Assembly (NCBI RefSeq): GCF_023716465.1
Contig: NZ_CP092415.1
Location: 1,651,501 to 1,715,500, forward strand
From: Flagellimonas marinaquae
Lineage (GTDB): Bacteria > Bacteroidota > Bacteroidia > Flavobacteriales > Flavobacteriaceae
Direction: 5' to 3'
DNA length: 64,000 bases
Shown here piece after piece: positions 1 to 8,360 of the stretch. The stretch's first letter is position 1; every line of letters begins with the position of its first letter. The position numbers and the translations under genes were made by a program. The notes below the pieces were generated by a model. The model was not told the origin of the DNA and ran no database searches. It saw only the letters and a program-made list of their open reading frames with translations.

Positions 1-124
1 TTCCAACAACAATAACGTCGATGTTCCTTTTGTTGGCAGGGTTAACCAGGTTGATGTCGTTTTTATGCTTGGTCCATTTATCGGCCAATGGCCCAGATGG
101 AATTTTAGAGTCCAATATGCCCAT
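1..124 (-). CDS. sdhA: Succinate dehydrogenase flavoprotein subunit, N-terminal 41 codons only
   Basis: Only the start of this gene is in the window; it continues past base 1. The reverse strand opens [17 protein letters not shown] and reaches [11 protein letters not shown], the beginning of the FAD-binding Rossmann strand. This opening (substrate-cap lead-in, then [14 protein letters not shown]) is typical of Bacteroidota SdhA/FrdA. The ATG at 124-122 lies 2 nt after the sdhC stop, so the two genes are co-transcribed. SdhA oxidises succinate to fumarate on the cytoplasmic face of the membrane and passes electrons through SdhB to the cytochrome b subunit. Confidence 0.88.
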   Translation of the reverse strand, partial: MGILDSKIPSGPLADKWTKHKNDINLVNPANKRNIDVIVVG

Positions 125-126
125 AC

Positions 127-792
127 TTAATGTGTTATTGGGTTAAGGTGGTGGTATATGGCGATAAATGCAAATGCCAGGGGTACCACTACCGCAAATA
201 TTTTAGCAAATTTTGTGAATCCAACGGTGTATTTGTTGTTTGCACCCATGGATTGGAAGGATGAAGCAAAGCCATGCCACAAGTGCAAGCTGAGCAGAAC
301 AAAGGAAATAACGTAAAGAATGGTCCTCCAGAAAGGAGCGAATTTCTCCACGGTTTCTCCATAGTAACGTGTTGGGTCCTCAGGGTTGGCCTCAATGTAC
401 TTGTAAGCCATTTCGTGTACCCAAAAGTCATAAAAGTGCAAGGCCAAAAAGGCAAGGATTACCAGGCCGGAGTAGATCATGTTTCTGGAAACCCATGGAG
501 CATTGGCACTGCCCTTGTACTTTACATAACGAACATCCCTTGCTTTTTTGTTCTGGATTTCCAAAACAAAGCCCATCACAAAGTGCACAATCACACCAAT
601 GATCAAAATAGGTTGCATCAAAAATTGGACTATTGGGTTATAGCCCATAAAATGGGATGCTTCATTAAAAAATTCCGGGGAAAATACCGAGGCCAAGTTG
701 ATGGTCACGTGTAGAATCAAAAATATGACCAAAAAAAGACCCGATAGGGCCATCACATATTTTCTGGCCAACGAAGATTTAATCAAACTCAT
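127..792 (-). CDS. sdhC: Succinate dehydrogenase cytochrome b558 subunit
   Basis: A 221-residue membrane anchor of the succinate:quinone oxidoreductase. Five hydrophobic segments can be read, starting at about residues 13-35, 57-77, 105-125, 156-176 and 193-213. Histidines in or beside them (for example [35 protein letters not shown]) fit the ligands of a di-haem cytochrome b558 of the Bacillus/Wolinella type, where one protein replaces separate SdhC and SdhD. It is the first gene of an sdhC-sdhA(-sdhB) operon, with a good promoter 20-50 nt upstream. Confidence 0.93.
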   Translation of the reverse strand: MSLIKSSLARKYVMALSGLFLVIFLILHVTINLASVFSPEFFNEASHFMGYNPIVQFLMQPILIIGVIVHFVMGFVLEIQNKKARDVRYVKYKGSANAPWVSRNMIYSGLVILAFLALHFYDFWVHEMAYKYIEANPEDPTRYYGETVEKFAPFWRTILYVISFVLLSLHLWHGFASSFQSMGANNKYTVGFTKFAKIFAVVVPLAFAFIAIYHHLNPITH

Positions 793-810
793 CAGAAGTT
801 AGTTTTTACA

Positions 811-841
811 CAAATTTACGGCACGGATGAGTTTTTAACAA
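811..841 (-). promoter_or_regulatory. Promoter of the sdh operon
   Basis: On the reverse strand TTG (841-839) is followed after 20 nt by TAAATTTG (818-811), matching the Bacteroidota sigma-A pattern (TTG/TTTG, 17-23 nt, TANNTTTG). It ends 18 nt before the sdhC start codon. Confidence 0.65.
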
Positions 842-963
842 GCTTTCAACAACGCAAAACAGGTTATTTAGACTCATTTTAAGCTACTGGGATTTAACCC
901 TTCAGGATTTATTTTTCGGATTTTTAACCGATATTGGGATTGATTATCAAACCAATGTAAAAC

Positions 964-1845
964 ATGGACATTGCCCTGCTTTCCGTAAGTCTAAACGTGT
1001 ATTCCACAGCGAGAATCGCGGAGGAGTTCGAAAAAGCGGGACACTATGTTGAGCATATTGATCACACTAAATGTTCCGTGCTTTTGAGCGGGGAAAGACC
1101 TCAGATTTTTTTCGAATCCGAGAACATTACGGATGAGTTCGATGCCGTTGTGCCGAGAATCGGCACTACGGTTACTAGGCATGGTGCAGCGATCGTAAAA
1201 CAATTCGAATTGAACCATGTGTTCAGTACCGCAAAATCCCTTGGCATACTAAAAGCAAGAAACAAAGTGGCCACCCTCCAGTTGATGTCCAAAAAAGGAA
1301 TTTCAATTCCCAAAACGGTATTTTCCATCAATCCCAACAATGTAGAAGATCAAATCGAATTGCTGGGCGGAGCTCCCGTAATTATAAAACTACAAGAGGG
1401 GACCCAAGGCAAGGGGGTTATTTTGGCAGAAAGCAAAAAGTCCGCAAAATCCGTGATCGATACTTTGTATAATATGAATACTAGTATTTTGTTGCAGGAA
1501 TTTATACAGGAGGCAAACGGGGAAGATTTAAGAATAATCGTGGTGGGCAATAAAATTGTGGCCAGCATGAAAAGGACCAGTGGACTGGACGATTTTAGAT
1601 CTAATGTGCACAGGGGAGCAGAGATACAAAAGGTGCAACTAACACCGCGAGAAAAGTATATGGCCTTGAATGCGACCAAACATTTGGGACTTGGGGTGGC
1701 GGGAGTTGATCTGATCAGATCCAAAAGTGGTCCCTTGTTGATAGAGGTCAATGCTTCGCCCGGGCTCAAGGGAATCGAATCTGCCACAGGTGTAAATGTG
1801 GCCAAGGCAATCGTTCGGTACGTGGAGAAAAATGGTAAGCGATAA
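964..1845 (+). CDS. rimK: RimK family alpha-L-glutamate ligase (ATP-grasp)
   Basis: A 293-residue protein of the RimK family, which adds glutamates to the C-terminus of ribosomal protein S6 or to related acceptors using ATP. The N-terminal pre-ATP-grasp domain has the RIGTTVTRHGAAIVKQFE segment. The central ATP-grasp fold shows the lysine and glycine-rich loop (IIKLQEGTQGKGVILAE, about residues 140-156), and the C-terminus shows the metal-binding LLIEVNASPGLKGIE (about 260-274). Length fits the 290-300-residue family. The acceptor is inferred from family membership only; no rpsF gene is adjacent. Confidence 0.9.
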   Translation: MDIALLSVSLNVYSTARIAEEFEKAGHYVEHIDHTKCSVLLSGERPQIFFESENITDEFDAVVPRIGTTVTRHGAAIVKQFELNHVFSTAKSLGILKARNKVATLQLMSKKGISIPKTVFSINPNNVEDQIELLGGAPVIIKLQEGTQGKGVILAESKKSAKSVIDTLYNMNTSILLQEFIQEANGEDLRIIVVGNKIVASMKRTSGLDDFRSNVHRGAEIQKVQLTPREKYMALNATKHLGLGVAGVDLIRSKSGPLLIEVNASPGLKGIESATGVNVAKAIVRYVEKNGKR

Positions 1846-1859
1846 TGGCAGTAGCTTTT

Positions 1860-2291
1860 TTATGCAGATAGGTCGATTTCTTTACCCGAAACTTTGGACA
1901 GACTAAATTTAATGGCGTTTTCCAGATTGGAAAATTGACGGATTTTATGACGAAAGAACATTCGCTCCAACACTACACTGGCCAATCCACTTTTGTTATA
2001 GGCAACAATGGAGTAATGCTCCAATCGATGCCGATGTTTGTAAAACTTTAACCAATCGGTGGGAACAACGGAGTAATCGTTGATTCGATTGCTGATATAG
2101 GCAATGGGCTTGTCCTTTCCTAAAACTTGGTAGGCAACTAGGATGATCTTTTCGGCAATATCCCAATTAAAAATTGCACCCTCTTTCATTTCGGAGATGA
2201 CCAAACCGTCAAAAAAATAAAATATGCCAAATTCGTATTCCCTGATCTCCCGGATGTTTTTAAAAAACTCCAACTCTTTAACGCTCTGCAT
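1860..2291 (-). CDS. Hypothetical protein, 143 aa
   Basis: A small soluble protein with no signal peptide or membrane segment. It alternates hydrophobic strands and helices (FGIFYFFDGLVISEMKEG, EKIILVAYQVLGKDKPIAYIS) and has a basic, histidine-rich middle (FYKHRHRLEHYSIVAYN). The order resembles the small SpoIIAA/STAS-like proteins common in Flavobacteriia, but that is an impression of fold, not a motif match. It is convergent with rimK (14-nt gap). Function unknown. Confidence 0.75.
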   Translation of the reverse strand: MQSVKELEFFKNIREIREYEFGIFYFFDGLVISEMKEGAIFNWDIAEKIILVAYQVLGKDKPIAYISNRINDYSVVPTDWLKFYKHRHRLEHYSIVAYNKSGLASVVLERMFFRHKIRQFSNLENAIKFSLSKVSGKEIDLSA

Positions 2292-2475
2292 AAAAACTGT
2301 TCTTTTTTTGATGAATCCATGTCTTCATCAAAAATAGAGTCAAGCATAGGTTATCAATGGCGCTATTTTACCGATGCCCCTTGTTGGTTGGTGTATCGGC
2401 CGTTTCAATTGACGGGAAAATCGACCTTTTTTTGCCAAAAAGAAGTATTCCTACAAACACCGTTAAAAACCCTTA

Positions 2476-2865
2476 TTATTTTTCCATATTCTCCAATTGA
2501 ATGCCCAACGCTTTTGTGGAAAGTTGAACTTCTAAAAGGGAGAGTACCAAGGAAATCATTAAAAAGACCAAGCTTATGCCAAATATTACATTGGCCCAGA
2601 CCTGCATTTCCACATAAATTAAAAACATGGTTATCGCTGACAATAAAAAACTGACTATCGCAGAGGCCTGCATATTCTTAATTATGCCCAAACGGGAGCG
2701 TAATTGGTTGATCTGTTGCTTAAGGGGTTGGGCGGAGGTTTCCTCGAATTGTTTGTGCAATTGCCGAATTAAAGCGGCAATGGCCAAATAACGGGCGTTG
2801 TATGCCAACATGGTCAACGAAATGGCAGGAAAAAGTAGAGCTGGAATACTTAGGCTGAGCTGCAT
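2476..2865 (-). CDS. DUF2721 family membrane protein
   Basis: A 129-residue integral membrane protein, counting from the internal ATG at 2865. This start gives MQLSLSIPALLFPAISLTML, which opens directly with the first membrane segment as in DUF2721 relatives; a longer frame from 2901 would add 12 poorly conserved residues. Three hydrophobic segments are seen (about residues 5-27, 67-84 and 88-109) with a charged helical linker (IRQLHKQFEE...QINQLRSRLGIIKN) after the first. Family function is unknown. It is divergent from pepP. Confidence 0.8.
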   Translation of the reverse strand: MQLSLSIPALLFPAISLTMLAYNARYLAIAALIRQLHKQFEETSAQPLKQQINQLRSRLGIIKNMQASAIVSFLLSAITMFLIYVEMQVWANVIFGISLVFLMISLVLSLLEVQLSTKALGIQLENMEK

Positions 2866-2893
2866 AGTTTTAATTTGAAAGGTAAGGTAAGAA

Positions 2894-2925
2894 TTTGTCA
2901 TCGGTATGGCAATTACCTAAATTTG
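2894..2925 (+). promoter_or_regulatory. Promoter of pepP
   Basis: TTTG at 2894-2897, a 20-nt spacer, then TAAATTTG at 2918-2925: a full match to the Bacteroidota sigma-A consensus, 19 nt before the pepP ATG. Confidence 0.75.
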
Positions 2926-2944
2926 AGCAAATCAAAATATAGAT

Positions 2945-4237
2945 ATGAAATACGATCAAATAGACAGCAAACTTTTTGTAAAGAACCGTAAAAAGTTCAC
3001 GGCATACATGAGGCCCAAAAGTATTGCAGTATTCAATTCTAACGATATTTACCCCATTGGCGCAGATAGCACCCTTCCTTTTGAGCAAGATCGGGATATT
3101 TTTTATCTGAGCGGTGCCGACCAAGAAGAGACCGTTCTGTTGCTTTTTCCGGACGCAATGGATCCCAAACACAGGGAGATTTTATTTGTTAGGGAGACCA
3201 ATGATCATATTGCGGTGTGGGAAGGGGCAAAGCTGACCAAAGAAAAAGCGACCGAAGTGTCGGGCATAGAAACCATTTATTGGCTTTCGGATTTTGACAA
3301 GATATTCTTTGATCTGATGACCGAGGCCGATACCATTTATTTTAATACCAACGAACACTACAGGCAAGCGGTGGAAACCCAAACCCGGGAAGACCGTTTT
3401 ATAGAAAAGGTAAAAAAAGAATATCCGGCGCACCAATGGGCGAAGAGCAACCCCATCCTACAAAAAATCCGCGGGGTCAAGGAACCCGAGGAAATAGCAA
3501 TAATGCAAAGAGCTTGCGATATTACCGAAAAAGGGTTTAGACGAGTACTTGGCTTTGTAAGGCCGGGCGTTTGGGAACACGAGATCGAGGCAGAATACCT
3601 GCACGAATTTATCCGAAATCGATCAAAAGGATTTGCCTACAGTCCTATTATAGCATCTGGTGGGAATGCCAACGTATTGCACTATATCGAGAATAACCAA
3701 CAAACCAAGGCAGGTGATTTAATTTTGATGGATCTAGCCGCTGAGTACGCCAACTATTCCAGTGACATGACGCGGACCATACCGGTTAGTGGTAAGTTTA
3801 CCGAAAGACAAAAAGAGGTATACCGTGCCGTTCTCCGAGTAAAGGATGAAGCTACAAAAATGTTGGTGCCCGGGACCATTTGGGCCGAATATCATAAAGA
3901 AGTTGGAAAGCTTATGACCTTGGAACTCTTGGGGCTAGGACTATTGGATAAAGCAGATGTGCAGAACGAAGATTCCGAATGGCCAGCGTATAAAAAATAC
4001 TTTATGCACGGTACCAGTCACCACATAGGACTTAACACACATGATTATGGAGAGTTAAAAACTCCGATGAAGGCCAATATGGTATTTACGGTAGAACCTG
4101 GTATCTACATTCCAGCAGAGGGTATGGGCATTCGTTTGGAGGATGATGTGGTTATACAAGAAAAAGGAGAACCGTTCAATTTAATGCGCAACATCCCAAT
4201 AGAAATCGAAGAGATAGAAGAATTGATGAATAGTTAA
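2945..4237 (+). CDS. pepP: Xaa-Pro aminopeptidase (aminopeptidase P)
   Basis: A 430-residue M24B metallopeptidase that removes an N-terminal residue preceding proline. The N-terminal creatinase-like domain (residues 1-170) has the FYLSGADQEETVLLLFPD segment. The pita-bread domain carries all the dinuclear metal ligands: two aspartates in LILMDLAAEYANYSSDMTRT, the histidine in HGTSHHIGLNTHD, and glutamates in FTVEPGIYIP and GIRLEDDVVI. There is no signal peptide, so it acts in the cytoplasm on peptide turnover. It has its own promoter and is followed by a hairpin with a T-run. Confidence 0.95.
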   Translation: MKYDQIDSKLFVKNRKKFTAYMRPKSIAVFNSNDIYPIGADSTLPFEQDRDIFYLSGADQEETVLLLFPDAMDPKHREILFVRETNDHIAVWEGAKLTKEKATEVSGIETIYWLSDFDKIFFDLMTEADTIYFNTNEHYRQAVETQTREDRFIEKVKKEYPAHQWAKSNPILQKIRGVKEPEEIAIMQRACDITEKGFRRVLGFVRPGVWEHEIEAEYLHEFIRNRSKGFAYSPIIASGGNANVLHYIENNQQTKAGDLILMDLAAEYANYSSDMTRTIPVSGKFTERQKEVYRAVLRVKDEATKMLVPGTIWAEYHKEVGKLMTLELLGLGLLDKADVQNEDSEWPAYKKYFMHGTSHHIGLNTHDYGELKTPMKANMVFTVEPGIYIPAEGMGIRLEDDVVIQEKGEPFNLMRNIPIEIEEIEELMNS

Positions 4238-4238
4238 T

Positions 4239-4282
4239 GTGTCAATTTAAGCAAATATAAATTGCTGTGACACCCCTTTTTT
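4239..4282 (+). terminator. Probable terminator after pepP
   Basis: GTGTCA (4239-4244) pairs with TGACAC (4268-4273), with an inner ATTTA/TAAAT stem, and CCCC followed by six T lies just after. The stem is bulged, so strength is uncertain. Confidence 0.5.
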
Positions 4283-4289
4283 AAACACG

Positions 4290-4469
4290 ATGTATATGAA
4301 TCTATTCTGGTCGATTCAACAATCCAACATTGAACAAAAAATTAAGGAAGCTCCCGATAGCGCATACGAAATAGGTGTGGTGATCGGGAGTTACCTCCCT
4401 TTTGTGGTATTGGCAGGAATTGCTTATGCCATATACTATTACAACAAAAAGAACCGCGGTTCCGACTAG
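4290..4469 (+). CDS. Small single-pass membrane protein, 59 aa
   Basis: An open frame from ATG 4290 to TAG 4467-4469. The N-terminal third is polar and helical (SIQQSNIEQKIKEAPDSAYE), followed by one hydrophobic segment (IGVVIGSYLPFVVLAGIAYA, about residues 29-48), tyrosines and a basic tail (YYYNKKNRG). The positive tail after the membrane segment predicts an outside N-terminus. Sense-strand composition looks coding; an antisense frame over the same bases gives a cysteine- and histidine-rich unlikely protein. Function unknown. Confidence 0.6.
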   Translation: MYMNLFWSIQQSNIEQKIKEAPDSAYEIGVVIGSYLPFVVLAGIAYAIYYYNKKNRGSD

Positions 4470-4499
4470 CTGAGGCAATCCCATAACAATACCTTTTCT

Positions 4500-4525
4500 T
4501 ATAAACCTTAAACTACGGGTTTATA
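4500..4525. repeat. Inverted repeat, 8-bp stem
   Basis: TATAAACC (4500-4507) and GGTTTATA (4518-4525) are perfectly complementary around a 10-nt loop. It lies between the 59-aa gene and the exported hydrolase. No T-run follows, so it is either a weak stem in the leader or an operator. Confidence 0.4.
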
Positions 4526-4594
4526 TATGGTGCTGGACTTGCGACCTTTGTTGGATTCGCTTAACTTAGGTTTTCGCAATTTATCGTATAAAAA

Positions 4595-5830
4595 ATGTCC
4601 AGAACAACTTATATTTTTTCATTGCTTTTTGCTTTCGCTTATACAGCGTACGCCAATCCAAATACAATGGTCGTCCAAAAAGCCTTTAAGGTTACGCAGG
4701 TTCCTTCGGAACATGGCTCTTATGTGGTTTCCCCGGAAATACCTGCAGATGGAATAGTGCTTTCCGGTACGGAACTTACCGTAACGGCAACGGCAACGGC
4801 AGGATATAGTTTGGATGCGATTTATTATACCTTTAAGGGCGGGCCTTGGGGTACGTTGAGTGTAGAGAGCTTTGAGCCTACCATGAAGATAACCGTGGAC
4901 AGGGATTTGGATTTGGGAGCAGTTTTTGTGAAAAACAGTTTGGTGGAAAACCTCAACGTTACCCATGATGTAGTCTATGCCCGACCGGGCAAAAAACCTT
5001 TAAAATATGATGTGTTTTCGCCTAAGGGGGCACATAAATTGCCTATGGTCATTATTGTACATGGAGGTGGATGGTCTGCCAACAACGAAGATATTATGAG
5101 GGGTTTGGCAAGGGAATTGGCAAAAGACGATCGATATGTTGTTTTTAGTATCGATTATCGCTGGATAAACAATTTGGATGGGGATACTGAGGCCAATTCA
5201 ATGCACCAACTGATTGAAGATGTGTTCGGGGCAATTGCACATATACAGGAGCATGCTACCAAATATGGCGGGGACCCCGATCGCATTGCAGTAACGGGAG
5301 ATAGTGCGGGAGGACATTTGTCGGCCTCAGCGGCAGTATTATGTTCGTTGATCGGGGATGGTGGTTTTGGCATTGCCGATGGTGTCTATCAGTTTGCTCC
5401 AACTTATATTCCCAAGGGAAAAAGTATGGAAGAAGTCCGTTCACGGATTATGGGAGCAATAAAAGTAGCGGCGCCGAGTTATGGCCTTTTTAGTGCCTCG
5501 GATTTTAAACCATTTATTCGCCAGGAGGATCAAGGATATTTAGATGCCATATCTCCGGTTGCCCATGTTCCGAGCAGTGCCCATAGGGCCATACCACATT
5601 TTATGGTCAGAGGGACCGAGGATGGCTTGGTCACCAAGAACGTAGTGCAACCATACGTTCAAGAATTAAAGGAGCAAGGGCAGACGGTTCAGAACATAGA
5701 GGTTAAAGGAGCCGGACACGCTTTTTTTGATTGGAAACCGGATGCACAGACCAGGAAAACTTTCGAAAGATACGGTGCCCCTTACGCTGCAAAAATGAAA
5801 TCCTTTTTTGATTCTGTTTTTTATAAATGA
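4595..5830 (+). CDS. Exported alpha/beta hydrolase with an InlB B-repeat-like domain
   Basis: A 411-residue protein. A signal peptide (residues 1-20, ending AYTAYA) is followed by a beta-rich B-repeat-like module (about 35-105; YVVSPEIPADGIVLSGTELT...TATATAGYSLDAIYYTF). The alpha/beta-hydrolase domain of the BD-FAE/hormone-sensitive lipase type has the oxyanion loop VHGGGW (about 148-153), the nucleophile elbow GDSAGG, an acidic residue in RGTEDGLV and the histidine in GAGHAFFDW. It is predicted to be an exported carboxylesterase or acetyl-ester hydrolase; the substrate cannot be read from sequence. Its stop overlaps the next start by 4 nt, so the methyltransferase is translated from the same message. 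Confidence 0.82.
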   Translation: MSRTTYIFSLLFAFAYTAYANPNTMVVQKAFKVTQVPSEHGSYVVSPEIPADGIVLSGTELTVTATATAGYSLDAIYYTFKGGPWGTLSVESFEPTMKITVDRDLDLGAVFVKNSLVENLNVTHDVVYARPGKKPLKYDVFSPKGAHKLPMVIIVHGGGWSANNEDIMRGLARELAKDDRYVVFSIDYRWINNLDGDTEANSMHQLIEDVFGAIAHIQEHATKYGGDPDRIAVTGDSAGGHLSASAAVLCSLIGDGGFGIADGVYQFAPTYIPKGKSMEEVRSRIMGAIKVAAPSYGLFSASDFKPFIRQEDQGYLDAISPVAHVPSSAHRAIPHFMVRGTEDGLVTKNVVQPYVQELKEQGQTVQNIEVKGAGHAFFDWKPDAQTRKTFERYGAPYAAKMKSFFDSVFYK

Positions 5831-6441
5831 TGAAAAAAAGAAAAAATCATTGGGAAACCGTTTATCGGACAAAAAATCCGGATGAGGTCAGCTGGACCCA
5901 AGATGTCCCAAAAACATCACTCGAATTGATACAGGCAATTAATTTGGACAAGAGCGCCAAAATAATTGATGTAGTCGGAGGAGATGGTAAGTTGGTCGAT
6001 TTTTTGCTGAACGAAGGATTTGAAAATATAACGGTTCTTGATATTTCGGGCAAGGCGATTGAAAGAGCTCAATCGAGGTTGGGAGACAAAGCTCGAAAAG
6101 TAACATGGGTCGAGTGTGATATCACTGATTTTTACCCCGAAGAAAGGTATGATGTTTGGCACGATAGGGCGGCATTTCATTTTTTGACAGAGGAAGATCA
6201 GATTCAGGCTTACGTGAATTTGGCAGAAAAAGCTGTTTTGGACTATTTGATTCTAGGCACGTTCTCCGAGAACGGGCCCAAAAAATGCAGTGGCTTGGAT
6301 ATTAAGCAATATAATGAAGTTCAAATGGCAGAAACGTTTCAAAATTTCACAAAAATCAGTTGCCGAACACTTGACCATATCACACCTTTCGGCACCAAAC
6401 AGAATTTTACTTTTTGTAGCTTTAAACGAATGGGTGGCTAA
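5827..6441 (+). CDS. Class I SAM-dependent methyltransferase
   Basis: A 204-residue Rossmann methyltransferase. It opens with HWETVYRTKNPDEVSW, a hallmark of a family in which the tryptophan and serine precede the SAM pocket. Motif I is degenerate (AKIIDVVGGDGKLVDFLL; usually DxGxG), motif II is NITVLDIS and the acidic post-I residue is in VECDITDF. A conserved WHDRAAFHFLTEEDQ segment follows, then a region containing FSENGPKKCSGLDI. Relatives have been proposed to act on small thiols or metalloids, but this is not shown. The start overlaps the upstream hydrolase stop (ATGA). Confidence 0.82.
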   Translation: MMKKRKNHWETVYRTKNPDEVSWTQDVPKTSLELIQAINLDKSAKIIDVVGGDGKLVDFLLNEGFENITVLDISGKAIERAQSRLGDKARKVTWVECDITDFYPEERYDVWHDRAAFHFLTEEDQIQAYVNLAEKAVLDYLILGTFSENGPKKCSGLDIKQYNEVQMAETFQNFTKISCRTLDHITPFGTKQNFTFCSFKRMGG

Positions 6442-6445
6442 TACT

Positions 6446-7759
6446 TTACGCTTGTTTTTTTCCGTGAACCAAGTTGGAAATTAAAAAAGCCACCAAACTG
6501 GGCAGAACCCAACCTAATTGATAATCGTTAAAAGGTATCCAAGTGGTATAATGGGATATATGATCGCCCAGTCCAACACTTCCCAAAAAATCGGGAATAC
6601 TGAACAGAACAGTTACACTTACCACTCTTTTGAACACTTTGGAAGAGCTCCATTGTTCCGGAATCACGTTCAATAGAATCAATACAATAGTGATGGGATA
6701 AATAAACATAAGTGCAGGAACCGCTACGGCAATAATATGGCCTACATTAAATTGCCCCACCATTATCCCTAGAAAACAACTTATAAGTGCAGTGACCCGA
6801 TATGCTAAAATGGAATTGTTGAACCTACCTTTTATAAAATCTGCCGTACCCGTTACAATGCCCACGGCTGTAGTAAAACAGGCAAAGCTTACCAATACAC
6901 TTAGGAAAAAGTTGGCTTTTTGACCCAGAGTTTCGGTGCTAATGCCTCGTAAAAGTGCGGTTCTGGAAATTTCGTCATCAAAAGACCCTCCAAACAATGC
7001 GCCGGTTAAAATTAGTCCTCCATAAACCAAAAGCAACCCAATGCCCGCCCAAAGTCCCGCTTTTGCAATAAGAGTTTTCTTTTCTTGGAACGAGGCTGTT
7101 TTTTCCTTTATGTTAACGGAAATGATGATTACGGCCCCAACGACCACCGCTCCAATGGCATCAAAGGTTTGATAGCCCTCCAAAATCCCGGAACTAAAAG
7201 GGCGTTCCATCTCGGAAGTTACAAAGTCAAAATCCAGGGAAAAAATCGTTGCGGCAATTATCGCGATCAGTATAATAAGAATGCCCGGGGTCAATAATTT
7301 ACCCAAAAGGTCCATTATTTTGGAGCGATTTATGGCAAAAATAAATACCAAAATAAAATAGATCAAACTGGTCAGTAGTGATGACGAGTCCAAAAATGGT
7401 TGAATGGCCATTTCGTGGGTCACCGAAGCTGTTCTTGGTGAAGGCAGAGAAATGGCGATGCCATAAATTATGTAGCAGTATATGGCACTGAACATGGGCG
7501 ACACCTTTTTGGCAAAATCGAACAAGGTTCCCTGGAGTTTGGCATGTGCCATTATTCCTAAAATAGGGATGAGAACACCCGAAATACAGAAACCTAGGGT
7601 GACTAGCCACCATAAACTCCCTGATTTGTATCCTAAAAGCGGTGGCAAAACCAAATTTCCTGCGCCAAAAAAGAGGGAAAACAGAGCAAATGCAGTTACA
7701 GTTAACGTTTTTTTATTCTGGCGTTGTTGATAATTTGTTTTCAATATAGTATCTTTCAA
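6446..7759 (-). CDS. brnQ: Branched-chain amino acid transport system II carrier protein
   Basis: A 437-residue LIVCS-family symporter that imports leucine, isoleucine and valine with Na+ or H+. About twelve membrane segments can be counted. The first contains FALFSLFFGAGNLVLPPLLG (residues about 25-44), the family's signature start, and SLPSPRTASVTHEMAIQPF follows near residue 105. The start codon is TTG at 7759-7757; no ATG lies between it and the first membrane segment. It is convergent with the methyltransferase (4-nt gap). Confidence 0.93.
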   Translation of the reverse strand: MKDTILKTNYQQRQNKKTLTVTAFALFSLFFGAGNLVLPPLLGYKSGSLWWLVTLGFCISGVLIPILGIMAHAKLQGTLFDFAKKVSPMFSAIYCYIIYGIAISLPSPRTASVTHEMAIQPFLDSSSLLTSLIYFILVFIFAINRSKIMDLLGKLLTPGILIILIAIIAATIFSLDFDFVTSEMERPFSSGILEGYQTFDAIGAVVVGAVIIISVNIKEKTASFQEKKTLIAKAGLWAGIGLLLVYGGLILTGALFGGSFDDEISRTALLRGISTETLGQKANFFLSVLVSFACFTTAVGIVTGTADFIKGRFNNSILAYRVTALISCFLGIMVGQFNVGHIIAVAVPALMFIYPITIVLILLNVIPEQWSSSKVFKRVVSVTVLFSIPDFLGSVGLGDHISHYTTWIPFNDYQLGWVLPSLVAFLISNLVHGKKQA

Positions 7760-7987
7760 AAGCGTTTTTTGGCGGAAAAATATGTCTTTTAGTCGATTTT
7801 TTGGTATTTCATCGAAAAAAGTATTTTAACGGTGTATTGATAAAATAAAAAGTTATCAACATCCGTTCCAGTAAAAAGAGTAACCTCTAAATTATATTCT
7901 TATAACAAAAAATTACAAGTAACCAATTTAAGCATTTTTCGAAGCCCCATTTCGTCAACCATTGCTTTTCTTCAAACAAACCAGCTT

Positions 7988-8242
7988 ATGAAAACATCTA
8001 CTATCCAGCATGGCAAAAAATTATCTTCTTTCTTTTGTAGTTTGTTCGGGCACCATTATGTGGTTTCCAAAAAAGTAACAGAACACATTAAAGAGTACAA
8101 ATGTGTACATTGCCAAAAACAGGTTACAACGGATGTCAGCGGAAAACTATCTGCATTGACTCCTCAAATGCAAGAAATCAACAGTACATTGGAAGATATG
8201 TACAGAAAACGAAAAAGTAGGGTGGTGCACCAAGTGGCATAA
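7988..8242 (+). CDS. Small putative zinc-binding protein, 84 aa
   Basis: A short soluble protein. Cys17, His22/His23 and a CVHC pair (Cys39, Cys42) could form one zinc-ribbon knuckle, similar to the small DUF1660-like proteins. The C-terminal half is a charged helix ending in a basic RKRKSR tail. It stands alone between brnQ and thiL. Function unknown; zinc binding is inferred from residue spacing. Confidence 0.65.
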   Translation: MKTSTIQHGKKLSSFFCSLFGHHYVVSKKVTEHIKEYKCVHCQKQVTTDVSGKLSALTPQMQEINSTLEDMYRKRKSRVVHQVA

Positions 8243-8360
8243 CCCTTTTTCTTTTTAAAAAAGGCCCAAATCTTATCCCGGAAACTTAAGTAATTACCTA
8301 CTGCTACTGGTTACGTGCCCCAATACCATGTTGTAGGGAAATCTTGATTTTCGGGATTTT

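Noticed and set aside
274..714. Rightward 146-codon frame
   Set aside because: Antisense to sdhC, whose identity and membrane segments are clear.
2319..2654. Rightward 111-codon frame
   Set aside because: Most of it is antisense to the DUF2721 gene, and the product has no recognisable pattern.
4302..4484. Leftward 60-codon frame
   Set aside because: It lies antisense to the 59-aa membrane protein; its product has no coherent hydrophobic or domain pattern, while the sense frame does.
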